NCBI RefSeq assembly: GCF_014651815.1
Contig: NZ_BMXP01000008.1
Span: 1 to 64,000 of the forward strand
Length of the DNA: 64,000 bases
Reading direction: 5' to 3'
Origin: Alteromonas halophila
Lineage (GTDB): Bacteria > Pseudomonadota > Gammaproteobacteria > Enterobacterales > Alteromonadaceae
The notes beneath the pieces were generated by a model. That model did not search any database and had not been told where the DNA came from. It saw only the letters and a program-made list of their open reading frames with translations. Positions 36,714-45,055 of this stretch are shown here, in pieces. The position numbers and the translations under genes were made by a program. How positions within the stretch are numbered: the first letter of the stretch is position 1; the number at the start of each line of letters is the position of its first letter.

Positions 36714-37862
36714 TCAGTGTTGATTTATCGACGCTAAATAAGCTTTTAGCGTACGCTTAATTCTTGCTGCGGCTTTTCCATCCCCATACGGGTTGTGCGC
36801 ATGGCTCATTCGTTCGTACACGCTTTGATTATTTAACAGGGTTTCCGCCTGACTTATAATCGCGTCCTTATCCGTCCCCACTAAAAGCACAGTCCCTGCA
36901 TCTAAGGCTTCCGGACGTTCCGTCGTATTTCGCATAACCAGTACAGGCTTACCCAAACCTGGCGCCTCTTCTTGCACGCCCCCGGAATCGGTAATGATTA
37001 TATGGCTGAGATCCATAAGGTAGACAAAAGGCAAATAATCTAGGGGCTCAATAAGATGAACATTCGATACCCCTTTCAAAATTCGATTGGCCGGCTCCCG
37101 TACTTTCGGGTTTAAATGCATAGGGTAAATAATCTCAACATCTGCGTTATTCTGCGCAATGGCTTTTAGTGACGCACATATATTTTCAAACCCGCCACCA
37201 AAGCTTTCTCGCCTGTGGCCGGTGACCAGGATGATTTTCTTATTGGTATCTAAAAAAGAAAATTGTGCGTCTAAGGTTGCTGATAACTCATCACTGGACT
37301 TGATCTTATCAACAACATTTAACAATGCATCGATAACTGTGTTGCCTGTGACGGTGATCGAGTCTGCGGGTACATTTTCGGCAAGCAGGTTTTGCTGAGA
37401 TCTGGCGGTAGGTGCGAAATGCAAGGTGGCCAAGCTACCTGTAACCTTTCTGTTTGCCTCCTCAGGCCAAGGGGAATAGAGGTTGCCCGTTCGCAATCCT
37501 GCTTCCACATGACCTACCGGGATCTTCTGATAGAACGCCGCAATAGTGGCCGCCATGGTGGTCGTCGTATCGCCATGCACCAGTATGGCATCCGGACCAA
37601 AGTCCTCCAATACGGGTTTAAGTCCTGACAAAATATTTATCGTAACATCATTAAGGCTTTGATTAGGCTTCATGATATTCAGGTCATAGTCCGGCGTAAT
37701 GTCGAATAGTGATAACACTTGATCTAACATTTCCCGATGCTGCCCCGTGACACAAACTCTGGTATCCAGTTGCTCATCATCAGACAATGCCATCACCACC
37801 GGGGCCATTTTTATTGCTTCCGGCCTGGTACCGAATACGATAAGAATTTTTTTCGCTGTCAT
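36714..37862 (-). CDS. wecB: UDP-N-acetylglucosamine 2-epimerase (non-hydrolysing)
   Basis: 382 aa. Interconverts UDP-GlcNAc and UDP-ManNAc. Signature segments: [97 protein letters not shown]. It is the last gene of the nfrB-nfrA-ybcH-like operon (4 bp after the preceding stop). That fits a need for UDP-ManNAc as the polymer's building block, as reported for the Nfr system of E. coli. No terminator is visible before the convergent flavodoxin gene. Confidence 0.96.
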   Translation of the reverse strand: MTAKKILIVFGTRPEAIKMAPVVMALSDDEQLDTRVCVTGQHREMLDQVLSLFDITPDYDLNIMKPNQSLNDVTINILSGLKPVLEDFGPDAILVHGDTTTTMAATIAAFYQKIPVGHVEAGLRTGNLYSPWPEEANRKVTGSLATLHFAPTARSQQNLLAENVPADSITVTGNTVIDALLNVVDKIKSSDELSATLDAQFSFLDTNKKIILVTGHRRESFGGGFENICASLKAIAQNNADVEIIYPMHLNPKVREPANRILKGVSNVHLIEPLDYLPFVYLMDLSHIIITDSGGVQEEAPGLGKPVLVMRNTTERPEALDAGTVLLVGTDKDAIISQAETLLNNQSVYERMSHAHNPYGDGKAAARIKRTLKAYLASINQH

Positions 37863-37865
37863 AGC

Positions 37866-38717
37866 CTATCTCTGCTGAAAGCGGGAAAAGGGGAGGTATC
37901 GTAATGAAAACACTGCCTGATTATGACAGCTGTTCATCACCGGCAAATGATTAGACGCAATAAACTGTCCTGCCTGAATTTCTTCAAACGCTTCTGTGAC
38001 AACGAAGGTGTTGCAGTCCAGGTCCGGAAACAGGGTTTCTGCGTCATTTTTTTGTATGATCCCATTACTTCGCTGAAAAAAAGTAGTAAACCCATGCGCA
38101 CTCAAGTCAGCAACATCTCGCTCACTTTGCGCCAGATTATTCTGATAGCCCACAAAGTAACTTAGCCCCACAGGCTTAGCGACGCTTTCCCGCCACTCTT
38201 TTAGCCGAGCTAAAATCTGCATTCGCTCTTCGGCCCGCAGATAGCTGGAGGATATCTCTAATGGCAGGTACCAGCCTTTAATACGAAACTGCTGATTGAG
38301 CCCGTAGAGATCTATAATGGCCAGTAAAGATGTGCTGCGGTTGAGCACCTTATCGATATAGTAATATTTTGCCTGCTCCTGGTCCTCCATCACATTGTAA
38401 TAATCATCGGGCATAAACAGCCCAACCCAGAAGTCAAAGGACTTTGACGATGGTGCCTGGCTGATACGTTTTACAATCTCTGAATTGTAGAAGGTAACGT
38501 CGCCGTATTGCATCCACTGCAGGATAATCGCCGTGTAGCCAGCCTCTCTGGCCGCACTGAGTTGTTTTTCCCAGTCTTGGACCGTCAGTGACTCATCGGT
38601 AGTTTGCGGCTGGTAAAAAAGTGATTTTGCACTACTTGCACACGGCAATACGCACAGCGCCAGCGCAAAAATCCACGCCGCCCAACCAGCAGATAGCCTC
38701 CGCCGATTAAAATTCAT
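37866..38717 (-). CDS. YbcH-like secreted DUF4434-type protein
   Basis: 283 aa from the ATG at 38717, which overlaps the nfrA stop by 11 bp; a GTG at 38753 is an alternative. A basic N terminus and hydrophobic core (about residues 9-26, cleavage near SSA-K) form a signal peptide. The mature part resembles TIM-barrel glycoside-hydrolase-like DUF4434 proteins (AGYTAIILQWMQYGD, FWVGLFMPDDYY, GWYLPLEISSSY, GLSYFVGYQ). E. coli ybcH sits in the nfr operon at the same place, so a periplasmic role in the exopolysaccharide system is inferred; catalytic activity is unproven. Confidence 0.78.
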   Translation of the reverse strand: MNFNRRRLSAGWAAWIFALALCVLPCASSAKSLFYQPQTTDESLTVQDWEKQLSAAREAGYTAIILQWMQYGDVTFYNSEIVKRISQAPSSKSFDFWVGLFMPDDYYNVMEDQEQAKYYYIDKVLNRSTSLLAIIDLYGLNQQFRIKGWYLPLEISSSYLRAEERMQILARLKEWRESVAKPVGLSYFVGYQNNLAQSERDVADLSAHGFTTFFQRSNGIIQKNDAETLFPDLDCNTFVVTEAFEEIQAGQFIASNHLPVMNSCHNQAVFSLRYLPFSRFQQR

Positions 38718-41700
38718 AGCCCGCGATGAAGAATAAGCCGTGGGTATCTTCACTGAGATCTCCTGCTACATTTACCCGCCATTCCAGCGATAAGCGTAGC
38801 CTGTCCAGTCGGTCTTCGATGGGCTCATCAACAAAATAATGGTCAAAGCGCACGCCAAGCCCCACTGCCAGTTCTTCAAAGGCATGCTGGCCTTCGAATT
38901 CAGCCGACGCACGCCGATAGTCATACCGGCTCAGCCCGTAAAATAGCATTGTCTGAAACATCGTATCTGACATGCTGAAACCATACCCATAATTAAACAG
39001 GACCTGTCCAAATACCTGATCAGACTCATAAAAATACATGTAGTCATAGTAAAAGTTACGTTCCCACCAGCCTTCTGACGCACGCCAGTCCCGGCGGTAC
39101 TCATTCTGATTGAGCGCATCTCCATTAACTCTGACGAAACCTTCCCAGGAGAACCCTGCATTCACATAGCGTTGGAAGCCGGTAGAAACCCGCAGGTTAA
39201 TCTTGTCGAACGGGCGGTAAGTCAGTCCGACTTCCTGACTGACATTGGCAAAAATATCGTCGTTACTGCCATTGCCCGATAACTGCGCATAGGCCGTGGT
39301 GCCTGAATTAAGCGAGCCGAAAAAGTACTCCGCCCGCACGGTCAGGTTATTGGTCGGCAAGTTGTCACTGACGCTACCGCTTTCATCATAGAATACGTCC
39401 CCCAGTATTGCCCCCGTGCCATGAGACGCGATAGCCGAAAGGCGTACCTGTTGCGTCAGATCACCATAGAAGCGACGCAATCCCCAATAATGATCGGTGT
39501 GTTCCAGTACTGGCTGATTTGTTTGGCTGAAACGTCGCTTGAGGTATTGTGCTGCCTGCGTTTGATCACCCAACGTATTGGACAGGTAGGCCATTTGTTC
39601 ATAGTGAACAGGATCAAAAGTTTCATCATTGGCTTCCAGACGCTGAAACTGTCTCAGAGCCTCCGAAGGTCTCTCGTCAATCAGCGCGAAAGCCAGCATC
39701 AGTCTTGTAGCACTGTCTTCAGGTTTTTCTGATAGCGCCGCTTTCAATGCCCGAATAGCTTCAGGTTTACGCCCCAGAGCAAGGTTCATATTCGCCTGAC
39801 GACGCCATTGGGCCGGTGAGAAAAAAGACTGCGATTCAAATTGCTGTTGAGCCACGCCAAGCGCCTGTTCGACGTTGTCCGTAGCAATAAGGGACTCTAT
39901 ATACACATCGTACATGTCTCCAGAGAGACCAGCAGGTGCCTCTGCTTGTTGGGACAGTAGCCGTATCGCGTCGTTATAACGTTCAGACTGGTAATATAGC
40001 TGTGCGAGCTGCTGCTGCCACAGGCGCCCTTTTTGATCTGCTGGCGCCGCTTCCAACAGTTCCATAGCCTGTTCTGTGTTGTTTTGCTTTATCGCAAGGT
40101 TAATCAGTGCATCGCGTGTTTGTTTTGAAGGCTGCTGTTGATGCGCTTGCATAAAGTACGCTGATGCCTGTTTAAACTGCCCCAGTGATTCTTTACACAT
40201 CGCCAGCGTCATCAGCGCTGAATAACCTTTTTCTGACGCGCTTTCAAGTCGTTCAATGGCAGCGTCACAGTTGCCTGCTACGCGCAATAGTTCGGCTACA
40301 GCACTATTTAACCTGCCAGTCCCCTGCCAGTTCGCCAATCTCTGAGCTAAAGCCGAGTTCGCTTTTACGTCATCAGCACTGAGCAATCCTAACAGTCGTT
40401 GCAAAGCGCCATCCGTTAATGCCTGCTCCCTGATAAAGGCCTGGGTTAGCATATTTTTCGCTTTATTCGTTTCTTTGGACTGGACCAGTGCAAACGATAA
40501 CCTGTCAAGGTTTTGTGCAGTGGGCTTTATGCGATAGAGTTTAGCGGCAACGTCACTGGCTTTTTGCCACTGCTGGAGTGCTTCGTAACTGATAAAAAGC
40601 GTGGCCAGTATGTCTGGATCACTGCTATCGGCAGGCAACGTATTTATCAGGCTTTGGTAATCCTTTCCGACGATATCTTTTTGTAACACCAGTGACTGTA
40701 GTGTGGCTTGCAGCGATTTCTTTTCTGCCAGTTCAGATGAGAGTAACGCCTTTAATTGCGTGGCGCTGAGCAACTGAGACGCATACGCTTCCCAGCCAAC
40801 GAAACTTTGTCCGTCTAACAGGCATTGATACAGCGTTGCTGCGGCCTCACGCCGGGCCTCAAACTTCAGTTGGATCTCCGTTTGCGCACGACATCCCAGC
40901 TCACTTCGCGCTAACAGCGCCAGCGCTTGTGGATCATTATTTTGTGCCAGCAGTAAGGCATATTGGGACAGTGACAGTGAATTGAGTGCATCATTGTCTA
41001 TTAACCAGCGAAAGCCTTGCAGTGCGCGCTCTGTGTTTTCACTTGCTATCTGTTGCTGAACCCAGGCTTCCACTCCTTTGCTGGCTGCTGACCTGTTTGA
41101 CAGTCTTGTAAAAATAGCGAACTTATCGCTCTCTTTACTGTAACGCAGTACCGACTGGATAAAGCCAGCCTCCATAGCGTCAGTTGACAATGACTGATAT
41201 TCAATGAAATGGTCTATCGCTTTTTGATGTTCATCCGTAGCTATATAGGCAAACATTATCCTCTCAACCATTTCTTCAGAGAGCACCTCCGCGTCCCGCG
41301 ACATTTCAAAAAACGCAGTGGCCCTGTCGAATGCCTTTATACCAATAAGCCGGTTTATCAGCTTTTGTTTAAAATCCCTTTTGTGTGCAATGGTAAAGCC
41401 AGGGCTGCCAAGCAAACGCTGAGACAGCGCCATTTGACGCTCAGCGTCGTCCAGGGTGAGTACAAATTCCTCCCACTGCGCCAACATATCTGCATTGTTA
41501 TCGTCCCCTGCAAGCATGGTTAACGCTGCATCTAAATCCATTGACTGCAGAGTAAGTTGTAAAACCAGCTCGCGGTACGGGTTGTACTCAGGCGCATGTT
41601 CGAGGGCTTTTTTTGCTTCCGTTAACGCTTCTGTGTATTTCCCCTGCTCCTGAAGACGGTACGCCTTCTCTATATACGGGTAACTCACAAAGCGTTGATA

Positions 41701-41793
41701 ATCTGATAACGGCTCCTGCGCTGACGCGATGTTGCTCGTCATTAATAAGCTGGAAAACGAGGCGATAACCCAAAACGTCGAGATAACTCTCAT
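38707..41793 (-). CDS. nfrA: NfrA-like outer membrane exopolysaccharide export protein
   Basis: 1028 aa. Signal peptide (1-25, ASA-Q), a long TPR superhelix (about 35-770, e.g. YPYIEKAYRLQEQGKYTEALTEAKKALEHAPEYNPYRE), and a C-terminal NfrA-type beta-barrel (about 780-1028) ending in GLFFIAGYEF with the terminal aromatic for outer membrane insertion. NfrA is the outer membrane receptor for phage N4 in E. coli and part of a glycan secretion system with NfrB. The start overlaps the nfrB stop by 4 bp. Architecture resembles BcsC/PgaA exporters. Confidence 0.9.
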   Translation of the reverse strand: MRVISTFWVIASFSSLLMTSNIASAQEPLSDYQRFVSYPYIEKAYRLQEQGKYTEALTEAKKALEHAPEYNPYRELVLQLTLQSMDLDAALTMLAGDDNNADMLAQWEEFVLTLDDAERQMALSQRLLGSPGFTIAHKRDFKQKLINRLIGIKAFDRATAFFEMSRDAEVLSEEMVERIMFAYIATDEHQKAIDHFIEYQSLSTDAMEAGFIQSVLRYSKESDKFAIFTRLSNRSAASKGVEAWVQQQIASENTERALQGFRWLIDNDALNSLSLSQYALLLAQNNDPQALALLARSELGCRAQTEIQLKFEARREAAATLYQCLLDGQSFVGWEAYASQLLSATQLKALLSSELAEKKSLQATLQSLVLQKDIVGKDYQSLINTLPADSSDPDILATLFISYEALQQWQKASDVAAKLYRIKPTAQNLDRLSFALVQSKETNKAKNMLTQAFIREQALTDGALQRLLGLLSADDVKANSALAQRLANWQGTGRLNSAVAELLRVAGNCDAAIERLESASEKGYSALMTLAMCKESLGQFKQASAYFMQAHQQQPSKQTRDALINLAIKQNNTEQAMELLEAAPADQKGRLWQQQLAQLYYQSERYNDAIRLLSQQAEAPAGLSGDMYDVYIESLIATDNVEQALGVAQQQFESQSFFSPAQWRRQANMNLALGRKPEAIRALKAALSEKPEDSATRLMLAFALIDERPSEALRQFQRLEANDETFDPVHYEQMAYLSNTLGDQTQAAQYLKRRFSQTNQPVLEHTDHYWGLRRFYGDLTQQVRLSAIASHGTGAILGDVFYDESGSVSDNLPTNNLTVRAEYFFGSLNSGTTAYAQLSGNGSNDDIFANVSQEVGLTYRPFDKINLRVSTGFQRYVNAGFSWEGFVRVNGDALNQNEYRRDWRASEGWWERNFYYDYMYFYESDQVFGQVLFNYGYGFSMSDTMFQTMLFYGLSRYDYRRASAEFEGQHAFEELAVGLGVRFDHYFVDEPIEDRLDRLRLSLEWRVNVAGDLSEDTHGLFFIAGYEF

Positions 41794-44000
41794 TGCACTG
41801 CTCCTGGTCTCAAGAGATATTCATCAATGAGTTCACCGATACTTAACTGTCGCTGCTTCTGTTGCTCGATAACACTATCGACAACGTCCTGTGATACAAC
41901 ACCTTCCTGCACAAGATAATCGCCAAGGCGCATATCACCTGCAAAGTCAAAATCCAGAATAATCTGATTGAAAACAGGCGCTTCTATAAAGCCAGCTTGC
42001 TGAATCGCATCACCAAACTGTATTTGCAAGCTGTAGAAGTACTCTTTCAAATCTTTAGCAACGTCTGCATCAAACAGGCCCTGTTCGACGGCTCTGTTCA
42101 ATTCAGGTTCAGGATTACACTCTACCCCCTGATAATGATATCGAATGCCCAACGTGACGGCGCCGGTCTGGCACATGACCCAGGTTACCTGTTTATTTAA
42201 CTTCCTCGACAGTGATGCCAGTGCAATCGGCGAGATACGGTTCTCACTGGCAACCTCTATCCCTTTTTCGTTTTTTGCTACAGGCAGTACACGATACTTT
42301 AGCGCCAGCGCGTCACTAAAGTCGGCAAGCAGAGCCTCATCAATCGCAAACGGGTCGATATAGCGATACTCAACTTTTGCCTGCTCGGCAAGCGCCTTGC
42401 CAATGTTGTCAGCCGAAACCAGTTGCATTCTTTGAAGTGCTTGTCCTAAACGTTCAAACGGGCGACGGTTTTCCAGGGCAAAGTTGATTTTGTCTTCGGT
42501 CAACACGCCTTTTGCGACAAGGATACTTCCCAAAGACTGTCCTAACGCTCTGTCACTGACGGTTGGGTATTCATGCTCCGTTTTATCCCAGGCGACACGC
42601 CTGGGGTTCCCGCCTTGTTCAATAACCTGTCTTATCGCACGAAGATTGGCCAGAAAATTAATCAAATTTCCCCAGAACAAGCGAATAGGGCTCACCAGTG
42701 CCTGCGTGATCCCATAATAACGCCGCACAAAAATAGCCCTTTGAAAAATACGGTTAATAAAGAATGCGAAATTAATTTGGATCAATGCGACGCTCAACGC
42801 ATCGTTAGTAAAGATTGATAAAAAGCGGTAACTCTCTGGAAACAACCAGTCATATAACCCAAGCAGAATGACGTGAATAGCAACGAGGGTGGCCAGAAAA
42901 CTCAGAAAGTGTGCGATAACGCCCTTTCTGTCACGCCACAAAAAATAGTTCAGCTTCCAGTCTTCCGACCATTTATGCACCTGTATTCCCTGAAACACGA
43001 TACCCACGATCCAGCGGCTTTTCTGTCTTACGGCTGTACTCAGAGACTCAGGAAAGTACTCCCGAACACAAACGACATTACCACCGCTATAGCTTCGACT
43101 TCGTGATTGCTCAGCAAAGGTAGCGTATTTTTTGTCAGTAACAGAAAAGTGCACGAAGATCTCTTCCATGCCCCACTGCTTCATGCGAAAGCCGATGTCA
43201 TAGTCTTCCGTTAATGACTGAATATCGAACGTCAGGCCATCACCTTCTTCGGTCAGTCGCAAAATAGCCCGGCGACTGAAGCAGGTACCAACACCTGCAC
43301 TGGGTACCTGCCCCACCATGGCCTCACGAACAACCATGTCCTTGCCGTGCATTTCTGAAAACTCATCAAGGTAGTGCCCCGCTGTAAACCGCCACGGGCT
43401 TCTTGAAAAGGGGTAGACTGGCAACTGAATGAGATCTTTTCGGTCGAGTAGATAATTGAAAAGCCTCAACTCCATGGCTGACACCACATCCTCGGCGTCG
43501 TGCAGAATAAAACCTTCAAACTTTACACGGGTTCGTTTTTCGAATTCCAGAATTGAGGCAATGACGTTATTGAGGCAATCTGCCTTGCTTGTCGGGCCTG
43601 GGCGAGCACACACCACTTTATGCACGTTCGGAAACCGTTGACACACAGAATCGACATCATTTTGTGTATCGGGATCATTCGGATAGGTGCCGACAAAAAT
43701 CTGGTAATTTTCATAATCAAGTTCGGAAGCGGCTAATTCTGCCATTTTGGCCACCACACCGACTTCCTGCCAGGCGGGGACCATTATCGCGAGCGGCTTC
43801 TCTTTTTTCTGGAACAGCGCGTTTTCATCAAACTTATCGCGGTTGCGATAAACGGTCAGACGTCGCCAGAATCGTCTTGCCCAATAATAGACATCTACGA
43901 AAATATCATCCAGCGCAAACATCAGCATGCACACCATTAGCACAAGTGCCAGGTAGCGTATACCGAATAGATAATGAGTAAATACTTCAACAAAAGACAT
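41790..44000 (-). CDS. nfrB: NfrB-like c-di-GMP-binding glycosyltransferase
   Basis: 736 aa (E. coli NfrB is similar). An N-terminal membrane helix is followed by a family-2 glycosyltransferase: HDAED as the metal site, LTEDYDIGFRMKQWG, and QKSRWIVGIVFQG (the QxxRW product-binding motif). Membrane helices at about 370-450 form the translocation path. The C-terminal half (about 495-736) has MshEN-type c-di-GMP-binding repeats such as LGSILVAKGVLTEDKINFAL and MRLGDYLVQEGVVSQDVVDSVIEQQ. It should polymerise an aminosugar glycan when c-di-GMP is bound. No promoter of its own is seen; transcription may read through the terminator at 44012-44051. Confidence 0.92.
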   Translation of the reverse strand: MSFVEVFTHYLFGIRYLALVLMVCMLMFALDDIFVDVYYWARRFWRRLTVYRNRDKFDENALFQKKEKPLAIMVPAWQEVGVVAKMAELAASELDYENYQIFVGTYPNDPDTQNDVDSVCQRFPNVHKVVCARPGPTSKADCLNNVIASILEFEKRTRVKFEGFILHDAEDVVSAMELRLFNYLLDRKDLIQLPVYPFSRSPWRFTAGHYLDEFSEMHGKDMVVREAMVGQVPSAGVGTCFSRRAILRLTEEGDGLTFDIQSLTEDYDIGFRMKQWGMEEIFVHFSVTDKKYATFAEQSRSRSYSGGNVVCVREYFPESLSTAVRQKSRWIVGIVFQGIQVHKWSEDWKLNYFLWRDRKGVIAHFLSFLATLVAIHVILLGLYDWLFPESYRFLSIFTNDALSVALIQINFAFFINRIFQRAIFVRRYYGITQALVSPIRLFWGNLINFLANLRAIRQVIEQGGNPRRVAWDKTEHEYPTVSDRALGQSLGSILVAKGVLTEDKINFALENRRPFERLGQALQRMQLVSADNIGKALAEQAKVEYRYIDPFAIDEALLADFSDALALKYRVLPVAKNEKGIEVASENRISPIALASLSRKLNKQVTWVMCQTGAVTLGIRYHYQGVECNPEPELNRAVEQGLFDADVAKDLKEYFYSLQIQFGDAIQQAGFIEAPVFNQIILDFDFAGDMRLGDYLVQEGVVSQDVVDSVIEQQKQRQLSIGELIDEYLLRPGAVQ

Positions 44001-44011
44001 ATTTTAAACAC

Positions 44012-44051
44012 AAAAATACCCCCAACGACTGCCAGCTACAACCATTGGGGG
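44012..44051 (-). terminator. Terminator or attenuator between PEP-CTERM gene and nfrB
   Basis: CCCCCAA / TTGGGGG stem with a 19-nt loop, followed on the minus strand by TATTTTTGTG. Only 12 nt separate it from the nfrB start, leaving no room for a normal promoter. Partial read-through would set the ratio of PEP-CTERM protein to Nfr proteins. Confidence 0.65.
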
Positions 44052-44086
44052 CTACACTATTATTCAGATTGTCCTTAACCTGCTAA

Positions 44087-44896
44087 TTAACGTTGATTTC
44101 TTACCAACCTTCTACGCATCATCATACCCAAAATTGCGAGGGATGCTAATACTCCTGTTGCAGGCTCGTTTACGCTGGTTGTCACCGAGGACGAGGGACC
44201 GCCCACATCTCTTACTAACAAAGGTGCGTAATTAAGAGGATTACCTGCCCACTGGTCGTGAAATCCGTCTTTTTGATACGTTGCAGAAATAGCATTAAAC
44301 GATGAAAAGTCGGGCATATAACCTTCAAATGTTGGGAAGAACGATGCCTGACATAGTACCGACCATTCAACACATGTCACCCGACTGTCCTGATCGCCAA
44401 AATCTGCAAACCAAACATAGTGGAACGGATTCTCACCAGCCTGGGCATCGGGGTTCAGTGTCCCGACCTGCCAGTACGTATACCCTTCATGGTCAAAACC
44501 ATATTGATCCTGAAAGCCACCACCAAGCCCATTCAAGTCGAAAAACAGGTTTCCACCTTCGTTCTGCGCTAACGACCAGCCATCGATGTTTGGATCTGAA
44601 TCAAACCAGTTAATATAGGAATCAAACTCACCCATTGTCGCAAAGCGCCAGCCTTCATCGTTAGTCTCAACAAATGTGTTGAAATCTTCGAGTGTTTTCT
44701 GATTGGCGGCATTTTTGACATCTGCGCCCAGCGTGTCCGCCCACTCCAGTCTGAGAAAATCCAGACCAAGGTCATGGTTGGTCCAGTAACTATTTTCATT
44801 CTTAGATGAAAAATCTTTCGAATCAATAAATGACGCTGATGCACTGCCTGACGCAATCATGCCCGCTAACAATGCGATAAATATTCTGTTTTTCAT
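44087..44896 (-). CDS. PEP-CTERM sorting-domain protein
   Basis: 269 aa. Signal peptide (1-21, SAS/ASA) and a C-terminal exosortase signal: NEPATGVLASLAILGMMMRRR, i.e. an EPAT-type motif, hydrophobic helix and Arg cluster. The middle region (WTNHDLGLDFLRLEW, GWRFATMGEFDSYINWF) resembles proteins often found with such tails but no catalytic site is evident. PEP-CTERM proteins are cut by exosortase and associate with exopolysaccharide; here it lies directly upstream of the nfr operon. No exosortase gene is in the window. A good GGAGG precedes the start. Confidence 0.85.
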   Translation of the reverse strand: MKNRIFIALLAGMIASGSASASFIDSKDFSSKNENSYWTNHDLGLDFLRLEWADTLGADVKNAANQKTLEDFNTFVETNDEGWRFATMGEFDSYINWFDSDPNIDGWSLAQNEGGNLFFDLNGLGGGFQDQYGFDHEGYTYWQVGTLNPDAQAGENPFHYVWFADFGDQDSRVTCVEWSVLCQASFFPTFEGYMPDFSSFNAISATYQKDGFHDQWAGNPLNYAPLLVRDVGGPSSSVTTSVNEPATGVLASLAILGMMMRRRLVRNQR

Positions 44897-44918
44897 AACA
44901 ACAACCTCCGATGACGGA

Positions 44919-44985
44919 ATATTACCTAATTTTTGAACAGTTACAACATGTTGATCGCCGACAATAAAACCACAATTTCCGACAA
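44919..44985 (-). promoter_or_regulatory. Promoter of the PEP-CTERM gene with direct repeats
   Basis: Minus-strand -35 TTGTAA (44941-44946) and -10 TAATAT (44919-44924) are 16 bp apart. Two direct repeats of TTGTCGG (44979-44985 and 44958-44964) are exactly 21 bp apart, upstream of the -35. Spacing by two helical turns suggests binding of a dimeric activator on one face. The regulator is unknown. Confidence 0.5.
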
Positions 44986-45055
44986 CTGATAGATAAAATC
45001 AGACTTTAAAGTATGCATTTATATACGAGTGTTTTTTTGTTTATCTGAATCCAAG

